Source: Synergistales bacterium
Lineage (GTDB): Bacteria; Synergistota; Synergistia; Synergistales; Aminiphilaceae
Reading direction: 5' to 3'
NCBI GenBank assembly: GCA_021736445.1
Contig: JAIPGA010000008.1
Location: 1-52,104, forward strand
Length of the DNA: 52,104 nucleotides
Every line of letters begins with the position of its first letter. Position 1 is the stretch's first letter. Made by a program: the position numbers and the translations under genes. The notes beneath the pieces were generated by a model that worked only from the letters and a program-made list of their open reading frames with translations, was not told where the DNA came from and searched no databases. Below, piece by piece: positions 1 through 8,200 of the stretch.

Positions 1-1822
1 CCCCAAGGGCTTTGTAGATCCGCTTCGCTTCCGGCGAGAGGGTGCCGGGGAAGCGGTACTTCTTGCCGGTCGCCGTATCCTCGATGACCGCCGACTGGAC
101 GTCCAGCAATGTCTTGCGTATCTGTTCCACCGAGAGGTTTTCGTTCTGCTGGATCCGGACCTGGTGCTGGAGGAACCGGTACATGGCGAAGGCGATGTAG
201 CAGATGCTGACGTGGGACCGGATGCGTTTTTCGGTCCAGTGGTAGATGGGACGGATCTGCAGGCTGTGTTTCTGTACGCGGAAGGATTCCTCGATGTGCC
301 AGAGTTCGTGGTACCGTCCGAGGACCCTGTGTGCGGTGTCGGCATTGATGCCGGGGAGGTTGGTGACCAGGCCGTGGATGCCGTCCCAGCGGCGCTCCTG
401 TTCGATCTTGTCCGTATCCAGGACGTACTCCCCTCTGCTCTTTCTGTCCCTGGCTTTCATGTACCGGCGGGTGGCGCTGTTTTTGACGAGCCTGTCGGAG
501 GGGATGCTCTCCTTGCCGCCAAGCTGAGCTTCCGCCCGCTCGACCTGCTTTTCCCGCTCCCGACAGTCCTTGCGGGCGCGGGCGGCGCTCCAGGAGAGAA
601 CCAGGGTGTCGCCTTCCTGCTGCCGTTCCATGGTCTTGATCATGAAGGTGGGCGCCGGGGCGTCTTCCGTTTCCGATCCCTTCGACGCTCCCCCGTCGCT
701 CTCGCCTGCTGCGCTGCTGTCTCTTTCCGACAGGTCTTCCACTTCGGCGGACGTGGTGTTCCCCTCGTTGCCGCCGCGGCGATCGCGGTGCTCTCCATTG
801 TTCCGTGTTCCCTCCGGATCGGCGGGATCGATGCCGGGGATGTAGTCGGAGCGGTCCAGGATCTCCTCGCGGACGGACCGCTTCATCCCTTTCAGCTTGG
901 CGCCGAAGATGTAGTAGAACCCGCGGGAGGCGATCTCCGCGATATTGATCCTGTTGGACAGCCCTCTGTCGGCGACGAGGATGGTCTGGTCGGGCTTGAA
1001 GAGCGCGGCGAAGGAGTCCAGGGCGGCGAGCAGGGTCTTGCTCTCGGCGGTCTTGCCCGGGAAGAGTTCGTACCAGAGGGGCAGCCCCTCGCCGTCTGTG
1101 GCCAGCGCCAGCACGACCTGGGTCTCTTTGACCTTGTTGTCCTTGCTGAAGCCTGTCTGGCGGAGGTCGTCTTCCCTGAAACTCTCGAAATAGAGGGTGG
1201 TGACGTCGTAGAGCATGAGGGCGATCCTCCCTCCGCTCATCCGACGGGTCTTGTCGGCGATGATCTCTTTCACCAGTTTCTCCTTGTCGGCAAGATTGTC
1301 CATCATCCGGTAGATCCGGTCCTCCGATGCGGAGATATGCATCTTCTCCTTGAGGAAACGGGCGGTGGCGGATTTGCTGGCCGGGGCGACCACACGGCCG
1401 ATGGCGCAGCCTTCCAGCATGTTCGTCTTGCCCCGCCCTTTGTCGCTGTTGCCGAAGATGAAATCCAGTCCCAGAAAGCGGTACATGGCACCGAGAATCT
1501 CCTTCGGTCCCTCGACGATGTGTTCCCGGTCCCGAAGTTTGCTCACATCGACCTGCGTTCCTTCAGGAACAGGGGCCTCCACATCACTGAGGTGGGGATG
1601 CTCGGTGTAGCTCTTTCCCTCCAGATTCAGCTGTCCGGGGTTTTCCATCTCGCGGATGATGGCCTCCCCGAGGCGGGTGAGTTCGGCGATCTGCTCGTCG
1701 GTGGCGGCGGTCCCCAGATGACGCACGATCTTCTGGCGGGGCTTGCCGTCCACGCGCCTGCTTTCGATGATCTGAACCGCCTTTTTGGGACTGTTGGGTG
1801 TGGATTTCGTTCTGACGTACAT
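1..1822 (-). CDS. IS1634-type (IS4 superfamily) DDE transposase, 3' end cut by window edge
   Basis: An open frame of about 607 codons runs from an ATG at 1822 to the left edge without a stop, so the C-terminus is missing. It reads MYVRTKS then a KIVRHLG segment typical of IS1634-type N-termini. Catalytic candidates are Asp in LMLYDVTTLYFES (about residue 202), Asp in LVADRGLSN (about 281) and Glu in LWHIEESFRVQKH (about 508), the last inside a Y-(2)-R-(3)-E-(6)-K-like signature. Between the second Asp and the Glu lies a very hydrophilic stretch (about residues 330-388, rich in E, D, S, G, N, R) that looks disordered. The start is supported by a strong promoter immediately upstream, but there is no Shine-Dalgarno site. 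The large plus-strand frame over the same bases is a mirror of this GC-rich gene. Family assignment is by motif; the inverted repeats could not be delimited. Confidence 0.9.
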   Translation of the reverse strand, partial: MYVRTKSTPNSPKKAVQIIESRRVDGKPRQKIVRHLGTAATDEQIAELTRLGEAIIREMENPGQLNLEGKSYTEHPHLSDVEAPVPEGTQVDVSKLRDREHIVEGPKEILGAMYRFLGLDFIFGNSDKGRGKTNMLEGCAIGRVVAPASKSATARFLKEKMHISASEDRIYRMMDNLADKEKLVKEIIADKTRRMSGGRIALMLYDVTTLYFESFREDDLRQTGFSKDNKVKETQVVLALATDGEGLPLWYELFPGKTAESKTLLAALDSFAALFKPDQTILVADRGLSNRINIAEIASRGFYYIFGAKLKGMKRSVREEILDRSDYIPGIDPADPEGTRNNGEHRDRRGGNEGNTTSAEVEDLSERDSSAAGESDGGASKGSETEDAPAPTFMIKTMERQQEGDTLVLSWSAARARKDCREREKQVERAEAQLGGKESIPSDRLVKNSATRRYMKARDRKSRGEYVLDTDKIEQERRWDGIHGLVTNLPGINADTAHRVLGRYHELWHIEESFRVQKHSLQIRPIYHWTEKRIRSHVSICYIAFAMYRFLQHQVRIQQNENLSVEQIRKTLLDVQSAVIEDTATGKKYRFPGTLSPEAKRIYKALG

Positions 1823-1828
1823 GAAGAG

Positions 1829-1857
1829 AGTGTAGCACGGGAGTCGGAAAAAGTCAA
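1829..1857 (-). promoter_or_regulatory. Promoter of the IS1634-type transposase
   Basis: Read on the minus strand: TTGACT, a 17-base spacer, TACACT. The -10 box ends six bases before the ATG at 1822, so the expected start site falls on or next to the start codon. The message would then be leaderless. Confidence 0.7.
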
Positions 1858-1876
1858 TAGGGAATATTTTTAGGCA

Positions 1877-2296
1877 CTACAAGTTGTCGCCAAAAAATAA
1901 ACCCCTGGAAACACTGGATCCCCAGGGATTCGCGAGGGAAGTAGCGCGGAAGTCGGGAACAATCGCCGTGGCACAAAGCTGCCCCCTTTTGCCAAATTGC
2001 CCGTCCCTTTTGTTCTGCTCTTCGATTATCAGGAGTTTTCTACGCTCCAAGTCAATATTCGCCTCTTGCTCATTTTCAGCCATTTGCATAATACGCTCTG
2101 CACCATTCGATATTATGTCATTGTAATCTCTTAGCTTGCTTGGATGCGGAAGCGGCCCTTGGTGTAAACTTGAAAGTAGAAGAGCATTCTGCCCATTTTC
2201 TTCATCTTCGTTATTCCCACAACTATCGGCAAGAAACTCCTTACCACTGTGCTTCTTGCAGGACTTATCATCACCCTCAGTTTTATCATGAATCAT
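1877..2296 (-). CDS. Truncated DUF2335-family protein
   Basis: A 139-codon frame. Its middle matches the pattern I know from DUF2335 predicted membrane proteins: GPLPHPS, then a Y..I..NGAERIM.MAE block, then a charged segment and RGQ. In the family this is followed by a pair of C-terminal membrane helices. Here the frame instead ends in a short non-helical tail (NPWGSSVSRGLFFGDNL) within about 60 bases of the transposase gene, so the membrane part is missing. The ATG overlaps the stop of the preceding small gene as ATGA, which suggests translational coupling. The surroundings are AT-richer than the rest of the window. I infer a remnant damaged by the adjacent insertion sequence. The family call is from memory of the motif. 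Confidence 0.6.
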   Translation of the reverse strand: MIHDKTEGDDKSCKKHSGKEFLADSCGNNEDEENGQNALLLSSLHQGPLPHPSKLRDYNDIISNGAERIMQMAENEQEANIDLERRKLLIIEEQNKRDGQFGKRGQLCATAIVPDFRATSLANPWGSSVSRGLFFGDNL

Positions 2297-2544
2297 TTAA
2301 TTCTTGCCTTTTGCCCACTCTTTATTGGGTGTTCGCTTTGGTTGATGACTGTGTCGTCCATAATGCGCTTCAATATTCTTCCTGTTTCTCGAAAACTTTT
2401 TGAAGAGGAGAAGTCCTTGGTTGAAGGCATCTTCCTCATGCGCCTGATCCGGCTCTCTATACTTCTCATTGTTGGTTGCCCTGTTATTGAGAAGATGCTG
2501 ACAAGACTGCTCTCAAGAATCTCTTTCTGGCGTTTCCTTGTCAT
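2293..2544 (-). CDS. Small hypothetical protein coupled to the DUF2335 gene
   Basis: 83 codons, basic and hydrophilic, no membrane segment, family not recognised. Coding is supported by a strong AAGGAGG Shine-Dalgarno site seven bases before the ATG at 2544, a TATACT -10-like box at 2570-2575, and the four-base ATGA overlap with the following DUF2335 frame. The two may have been the N- and C-terminal parts of one protein separated by a frameshift, or a genuine two-gene unit. Base composition matches the DUF2335 frame and differs from the GC-rich neighbours, which suggests both came in together. Confidence 0.5.
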   Translation of the reverse strand: MTRKRQKEILESSLVSIFSITGQPTMRSIESRIRRMRKMPSTKDFSSSKSFRETGRILKRIMDDTVINQSEHPIKSGQKARIK

Positions 2545-2741
2545 TCCGGGCCCTCCTTCCTCTGCATTCAGTATAGCAGGTCAAAGAAATCTCTGAAGGT
2601 TATTTGATGGCACCTCAACAGCGGGATGGGTTCAGAGCTTTCCGCTATCGTTCTTGAGTTCCATCCAGATAATCCGTCCACCACTGAAAAGGTCAACCCG
2701 GATAAACAGGACTTTACATCAACTGTGCCAAGGGAGTGAAC

Positions 2742-2797
2742 AAAAAATCCCGATGTTTCAAGGCTTCGTGGCTTCTGCCCTGAAACATCGGGGATTC
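2742..2797 (-). terminator. Intrinsic terminator of ssrA
   Basis: On the minus strand, AATCCCCGATGTTTC pairs with GAAACATCGGGATT and is followed by a T tract. The apex contains a second small stem (GAAGCC with GGCTTC-like bases). It begins two bases past the tmRNA 3' end. Confidence 0.85.
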
Positions 2798-2798
2798 C

Positions 2799-3149
2799 TG
2801 GTGGAGGCGCGGGGAATCGAACCCCGGTCCGACAGAGGCCGATCGTGGAAGCTCTACAGGCTTAGTTCCCGCTTTGGTGTCGGTCCGGCACTCCCGGGAA
2901 CGGGATTGCCCAACCCAAGCTCCCTGATCTTAACCGGAAAGCCAGGAGCAGGGCTTCCCGGAGCAACCACCTTTTGTGACACTCACACTCCCACCGAGTG
3001 GTGCGGCGGGAGGGAGCGGGCTACATCAAACTATGCAGCCAGTGCGTAGTTGTCGTTGGCAACTATTTGTGATGCCGCTTGTTACGGGGTTGCGGCACCC
3101 CGACCTGCTCTTCCAGATCCTCCTTCTGCCGTCGAAACCAGTCGCCCCC
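2799..3149 (-). ncRNA. ssrA: Transfer-messenger RNA (tmRNA)
   Basis: One-piece tmRNA of 351 bases that rescues ribosomes stalled on broken messages. The 5' end GGGGGCG pairs with CGCCTCC before the encoded ACCA tail at the 3' end, forming the alanine-type acceptor stem. The 5' part has the tRNA-like GGTTTCGACGG and the 3' part the T arm GGGGTTCGATTCCCC. The tag frame reads GCC AAC GAC AAC TAC GCA CTG GCT GCA TAG, giving ANDNYALAA after the alanine brought by the tmRNA itself. It starts 12 bases after smpB and ends at a strong terminator, so smpB and ssrA are probably transcribed together. Confidence 0.97.
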
Positions 3150-3161
3150 ATGGCCAACTGT

Positions 3162-3629
3162 CTATTCCTCGCCTTTCATACGGCGCTTTACCGCCCGATC
3201 CATCTGGCGTTTCGCGTCCCGCGAGGCGATGTCTTCCCGCTTGTCGTGGCGGGTTTTTCCCTTGGCGAGCCCCAGTTCCACCTTGGCCCACTTGTTCTGC
3301 TTGACGTACAGGGACAGAGGAATCAACGTCAATCCCCGCTCCTGAAGCTTTCCGATGAGGCGTCGTATCTGTTCCCGATGGACCAGGAGCTTTCTGTCTC
3401 GCAATGGTTCGTGGTTGTAGTAGGTGCCTTCCTTGTAGGGAGATATATGGATGTTTCTGAGCCAGAGCTCGTTGTCCACGACCCGTGCGTATCCATCCTT
3501 CAGGTTGACCCGCCCGTCGCGGATGGACTTGATCTCGGTACCTGTCAGTACCAGTCCAGCCTCGAAGCTCTCCAGTATGCTGTACTCATGCCGGGCTTTT
3601 CTGTTTTTGGCTACCAGTCGCTGTCCCAT
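3162..3629 (-). CDS. smpB: SsrA-binding protein SmpB
   Basis: 155 residues, the usual size. SmpB binds tmRNA and brings it to the stalled ribosome's A site. Family signatures visible are NRKARHEY near the N-terminus, GTEIKSIR, the NHEPLRDRKLL segment and the basic C-terminal tail (DAKRQMDRAVKRRMK) that occupies the empty mRNA channel. The start chosen is ATG at 3629, seven bases after a GGAG site. A longer frame beginning at TTG 3641 would place that ribosome site inside the coding sequence. A consensus promoter lies just upstream, and ssrA follows by 12 bases. Confidence 0.97.
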   Translation of the reverse strand: MGQRLVAKNRKARHEYSILESFEAGLVLTGTEIKSIRDGRVNLKDGYARVVDNELWLRNIHISPYKEGTYYNHEPLRDRKLLVHREQIRRLIGKLQERGLTLIPLSLYVKQNKWAKVELGLAKGKTRHDKREDIASRDAKRQMDRAVKRRMKGEE

Positions 3630-3646
3630 AGTGATCTCCAATGCGT

Positions 3647-3675
3647 ATTGTACGCTTCCCGGTGGGGTACGTCAA
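3647..3675 (-). promoter_or_regulatory. Promoter of smpB-ssrA
   Basis: Minus strand TTGACG, 17-base spacer, TACAAT. It shares ATTGACGTACC and the -10 box with the tRNA-Pro promoter nearby. Confidence 0.75.
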
Positions 3676-3710
3676 TATTTGTCAGTGCACCTGCCCTGTC
3701 CGAACATAGA

Positions 3711-3738
3711 AAAACAAACCCCAATAGAGCGGGGTTTG
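3711..3738 (-). terminator. Terminator after tRNA-Pro
   Basis: Minus strand AAACCCC and GGGGTTT pair around an eight-base loop and are followed by GTTTTTC. It lies about 15 bases after the tRNA and before the smpB promoter. Confidence 0.75.
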
Positions 3739-3748
3739 CTTTCTTTTG

Positions 3749-3830
<82 letters not shown>

Positions 3831-3840
3831 AGCGCGTTGT

Positions 3841-3869
3841 ATTGTAGCAACCTCTCCGCGGTACGTCAA
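3841..3869 (-). promoter_or_regulatory. Promoter of tRNA-Pro
   Basis: Minus strand TTGACG, 17-base spacer, TACAAT, with the -10 box ten bases before the mature tRNA 5' end. Confidence 0.75.
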
Positions 3870-3937
3870 TCACAAGCTCAGGTTGGTGGGGCCGATTGTG
3901 GCTTCCCCGAAAGACTCACTAAACCTGGATTCAGTAG

Positions 3938-3965
3938 TTGACCACAGACCGAATTCTGGTATAAT
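3938..3965 (+). promoter_or_regulatory. Promoter of the carAB leader
   Basis: TTGACC, 16-base spacer, TATAAT. The expected start near 3972 leaves a leader of about 245 bases before carA. Confidence 0.75.
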
Positions 3966-3995
3966 CACCCCGAATGTCAAGGGAGGTTTACTTTT

Positions 3996-4124
3996 ATGGA
4001 CATAGGAAACCAGAGTTTCCGAATGAGACAGAGCCTTCAATCTGCAATCTCTGGGGAGCACAGCAACGGTGCCCCCTTCGGGCGGTTCTGCATATCCACA
4101 AGGCTGTACAGTCCCACCTGGTAA
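3996..4124 (+). CDS. Possible leader peptide of carAB
   Basis: A 42-codon frame beginning MDIGNQSFRM and ending SPTW. It has a strong AAGGGAGG site nine bases before its ATG and lies directly after the carAB promoter. It is rich in serine (seven residues) with four arginines, and does not resemble a known protein. Its last third covers 4082-4091, which could act as the 5' arm of an antiterminator, so its translation may couple to the downstream attenuator. Alternatively it is a chance frame in a structured RNA leader. No homologue is known to me. Confidence 0.35.
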   Translation: MDIGNQSFRMRQSLQSAISGEHSNGAPFGRFCISTRLYSPTW

Positions 4125-4187
4125 CGCCGCAGGATTGTACCGGCGCTACCGACAGATCCTGCAGACCGCAGAGGCGGTCTTTTTTTA
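4053..4187 (+). promoter_or_regulatory. Attenuator region of carAB
   Basis: Three hairpins can be drawn. GGGGaGCAC (4053-4061) pairs with GTGCCCC (4069-4076). GCAGGAT (4129-4135) pairs with ATCCTGC (4156-4162). AGACCGC (4163-4169) pairs with GCGGTCT (4174-4180), followed by seven T, a typical intrinsic terminator. An alternative pairing joins GCGGTTCTGC (4082-4091, one bulged T) with GCAGACCGC (4161-4169). This would break both the second hairpin and the terminator, as an antiterminator should. Pyrimidine or arginine control is likely from the downstream gene but the effector is unknown. Confidence 0.6.
4163..4187 (+). terminator. Intrinsic terminator in the carAB leader
   Basis: Seven-base-pair stem AGACCGC/GCGGTCT with a four-base loop and a run of seven T, ending about 30 bases before the carA start. 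Confidence 0.8.
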
Positions 4188-4218
4188 TGCCTTCATAGAG
4201 ACGAAAGGAGTCATGCCG

Positions 4219-5262
4219 ATGGCTTATCTGCAGACAGCGAACGGAGCGCAGTGGAGCGGAGCGATCACCGGACCGACCGGGGTCACCGGGGAGCTGGTCT
4301 TTTCCACATCGCCTGTGGGGTATCCCCAGAGTGTCACCGACCCATCCTACTGCGGGCAGATCCTGGTCTTCGCCTTCCCCCTGACGGGGACCTATCCGGT
4401 GGACAGCAATCTGGAATCAGGGAGACCCTGGGTACGCGGCGTGGTGACGGGCACCTGTGACGACACAGCTTTCAAGCAGTGGCTCGCCGATTGGGGCATC
4501 CCGGTTCTGGAGAACGTGCCGACCCGGAGGGTTGTGGAACATATCCGTGAAGGCGGCACGGTCCGGGCCAGGATCGCCGGCGGGTCGACAGGGGGCACCG
4601 CAACAGCAAACCATCCATGTCCCGAAGGCAACCCCTACGTGGCAGAGACCAGCTGCGCCGAGGTCCAACGCTATCCGGGATCAGGCTGCCGTTTGGCCGT
4701 CATCGACTACGGGATCAAGGAGGGCATCCTCCGGTATCTCTCAGATCGCAGCGTGGAGGTCGTCCGCTTCCCCCACACTGTCACGCCGGAAGGGGTGCTG
4801 GCCTGTGATCCCGACGGGATCCTGCTTTCCAACGGCCCAGGCGATCCCCGCTTTCTCCGGGAAGAACGGGAAACGGTCAAAGGCCTTCTCGGGGCACGCC
4901 CTCTCCTGGGCATCTGTCTGGGACACCAGCTGCTGGCGCTGGCCTGCGGCGCCGACTCCAGGAAGCTCCCCTTCGGCCACCGCGGCGCCAACCATCCGGT
5001 GGTAGACTGCGCCTCCGGCCGGGGTGTTGTCACCAGTCAGAACCACGGATACGAGGTGGTCGCCGACTCGCTCGCCGGAACGGGCCTGTCCGTCTCCCAC
5101 CGGCATCTTTCCGACAACACCGTGGAAGGTGTGGTCCACCCCGCCTACCGGGCACGGGGTGTGCAGTTCCATCCCGAAGCGTCTCCGGGGCCCACGGAGG
5201 GCCGCTGTATCCTTGACGATTTCCTGGCATCCATCTCGGAAAGGGAGGGTTCCTATGTGTAA
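4219..5262 (+). CDS. carA: Carbamoyl-phosphate synthase small (glutaminase) subunit CarA
   Basis: 347 residues. It hydrolyses glutamine and passes ammonia to CarB for carbamoyl phosphate, used in pyrimidine and arginine synthesis. The N-terminal CarA domain contains GYPQSVTDPSYCGQI. The C-terminal class I amidotransferase domain has the nucleophile Cys in GICLGHQ and the His in VQFHPEA. ATG 4219 is preferred to ATG 4213 because it lies eight bases after AAAGGAG (4204-4210), while 4213 is too close. The 3' end overlaps carB by eight bases, so the two subunits are translationally coupled. Confidence 0.96.
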   Translation: MAYLQTANGAQWSGAITGPTGVTGELVFSTSPVGYPQSVTDPSYCGQILVFAFPLTGTYPVDSNLESGRPWVRGVVTGTCDDTAFKQWLADWGIPVLENVPTRRVVEHIREGGTVRARIAGGSTGGTATANHPCPEGNPYVAETSCAEVQRYPGSGCRLAVIDYGIKEGILRYLSDRSVEVVRFPHTVTPEGVLACDPDGILLSNGPGDPRFLREERETVKGLLGARPLLGICLGHQLLALACGADSRKLPFGHRGANHPVVDCASGRGVVTSQNHGYEVVADSLAGTGLSVSHRHLSDNTVEGVVHPAYRARGVQFHPEASPGPTEGRCILDDFLASISEREGSYV

Positions 5263-8200
5263 GGCAGACCCGGCCACGATTTCGTCGGTGCTGGTCATCG
5301 GCTCGGGACCGATCCAGATCGGTCAGGGTGCGGAGTTCGACTACTCGGGGAGCCAGGCCTGCCGGGTACTCCGGGAGGAGGGGGTGCGGGTCATCGTCCA
5401 CAACTGCAATCCCGCCACCATACAGACCGACCGGAGTTCCGCCGACGCCGTCTACTTCCGTCCCCCTACGGAGGAGGCGGTCGTTGATATCCTGCAGCGG
5501 GAAGAACCCGACGGGGTGATCGCCACGATGGGCGGCCAGCATGCACTGAACCTCCTGGTTTCTCTGGAAGAAAAGGGCCTATGGGAAGAGCATGGCGTGC
5601 GAATCCTCGGAACCGGTGCGGAATCCGTGCGGAACGCCGAAGGACGGCTTGCCTTCCGGACCGCCATGCAGCAGGCAGGGCAGCCTGTGGTGGAAAGCAC
5701 CTACGTCAACAATACAGAGGAGGCCATCGCCTTCGCGGCGGAAACAGGCTATCCCGTGGTGGTACGCCCCGATTTCACGCTGGGCGGCCACGGCGGCGGC
5801 ACCGCCTCCTCTCCGGAAGAGCTGCGGACGCTCGCGGAGCACGGACTGGCCGTATCGCCGACCCGCCAGGTTTTGGTGGAACGCTGTCTCAACGGATGGC
5901 GGGAGGTGGAATACGAGATGATCCGGGACGGCTCGGGAAACGCCCTCTGCGTCTGCACCATGGAAAACATCGACCCCATGGGTGTCCATACCGGAGACAG
6001 TGTGGTGGTGGCGCCGAATCTCACGCTGACGGACCGCCAGAACCACAGGTTACGCCAGGCGGCGCTGGATATCGTCAACCATCTGGACATCCGCGGCGCC
6101 TGTAATGTCCAGTTCGCCCTCCACCCCGACGGCGGCAGCTACCATGTGATCGAGGTGAACCCCCGGGCCAGCCGTTCCAGCGCACTGGCGAGCAAGGCCA
6201 CAGGCTACCCCATCGCCCGGATCGCCACCAAGATCGCTCTGGGCCGTGGCCTGACGGAGCTCACCAACCCGGTCACCGGCGTTTCCAGCGCGCTGGCCGA
6301 ACCGGCGCTGGACTATGTGGTGGTCAAGATCCCCCGCTGGCCCTTCGACAAGTTTCCCCGCGCTTCCACCAGGCTGGGGACGAGCATGAAGGCCACCGGC
6401 GAGGTGATGGCCATGGGGACAACCGTTGTGGAAGCGCTCCAGAAGGCCTTCCGCTCCCTGGAACTCCCCCTGCGCCTCACCGACAGGCTCTCCAGTGTCC
6501 CGGCCAGGGAGATCGAGGAGGGAGCGGCCACGCCTTCACACAAGCGTCTGCTCTACGTGACGGAGCTCCTCCGGCGGGGCTACAGCCCTATGGAGATCCG
6601 CGGGTGGACGGGCATCCAGCCCTACTTCCTCCGGCAGCTGGCCAAACTGACGGAATGGGAACACCGCTGGTCGGACGGACCACCTTCACCAACACGCTTC
6701 AGGGAAGGCAAGGCACTGGGCGTCGGCGATGCGGCCATGGCCGCTCTGAAGGGTGTCACCGAAGACGACATCCGGACAGAGCGAAAGAAACACGGCATCC
6801 CCACATTCCAGCCTGTGGACACCTGCGCGGCGGAGTACCCGTCGGCCACCGGCTATCTCTACGGCACCCACCTCCTCCACGCGCCCGGGGAAACGGGAGA
6901 GAGCGCAGACCGCCATGACGGGGAGAGCGTAGTGGTCCTCGGTTCCGGACCGATCCGTATGGGACAGGGGCTGGAGTTCGACTACTGCTGTGTCAAGGCT
7001 GTGGAAGCGCTCCAGAAGATCGGATACCGGCCGATCATGGTGAACAACAACCCCTCCACGGTCAGTACGGATTTCGACATCACCCCTGTCCTCTACGCAG
7101 AACCTGTCACCTACGAGGATGTGATGGATATCGTGGAACGGGAGCACCCCCTGGGTGTGTTCGGTTCCTTCGGGGGACAGACGGCACTGAAGGTGGCCAG
7201 GGCGCTCGACACAAGCGGTGTGCCGCTTCTCGGCAACAGCGCCGCTGTGGTCGATATCGCCGAGGACAGGAAGCAGTTCGCCCGGCTGCTTGACGATCTT
7301 GGTATCCCACAGCCCGCAAGCGATACAGCCACTGCAGCCGACGAAGCTCTGGACAAGGCGGAACGGCTCGGATTCCCGCTGATGGTACGGCCGAGCTACG
7401 TCATCGGCGGACGGGCGATGCGCGTGGTCCGTTCGCCGGCCGAGCTGGAAGGCTATCTCACCGAAGCCGTAGAGGCCAGTGAAGACCATCCGGTGCTGCT
7501 GGACTCCTTTCTGAAGGGGGTGGAATTCGAGATCGACGCGGTCTGCGACGGAGCGGACATCCACGTCCCGGCCATCATCGAACATCTGGATCCGGCGGGG
7601 GTGCACTCCGGCGACAGCATCGCCATGCTCCCCGCACTCTCCCATAAGGCGCTGCACAGCACCATGATCGCCTACGTCAGGGCCATCTCGGAACGGCTCG
7701 GCCTCAAGGGGCTCCTCAATGTGCAGTTCATTGTCAACGAGGGGACGGTGTATGTCATCGAGGCCAACCCCCGGGCGAGCCGGACGGTGCCGATCATCTC
7801 CAAGGTGACCGGCGTACCGATGGTGGAGCTGGCGGTCCGCGTCGCCATGGACGAACCGCTGCGCCGGCTGACACAGGAGACCGGCCCGGTGGAATGCGGA
7901 AACTGTGCCGTAAAGGTGCCCGTCTTCTCCACGGCACGTCTGGAAGGCGTAGAGGTTGCCGCAGGGCCCGAGATGCGCTCCACCGGCGAATCCCTGGGGG
8001 TAGCCTCCTCCATGGGCGACGCGCTGGCCGATGCTTTGGAGGGCGCCGGCTGGAAACGCTCCGCGATCAACGGCGTGCTTTTCTCCGCCTCGGAAGAAAG
8101 CAAGCAGGATGTCCTGCCGCTGGCTTCGTCGGCTCTGGACTATGGCTGGGAGGTCTACGCTACAGCGGGGACGGCGGCGCTGCTCGAACAGTGGGGTCTG

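Noticed and set aside
164-1873. 569-codon plus-strand frame over the transposase
   Set aside because: No family motif, poor composition, and it lies opposite a transposase frame with clear catalytic motifs. It is a shadow of GC-rich codon use.
1-2799. Attachment-site copy of the ssrA 3' end marking an island
   Set aside because: No repeat of the ssrA 3' sequence was found between the left edge and ssrA. The island may extend beyond the window, so this stays unproven.
3972-4187. PyrR-binding attenuator in the carAB leader
   Set aside because: The conserved loop known from Gram-positive pyr leaders is not present.
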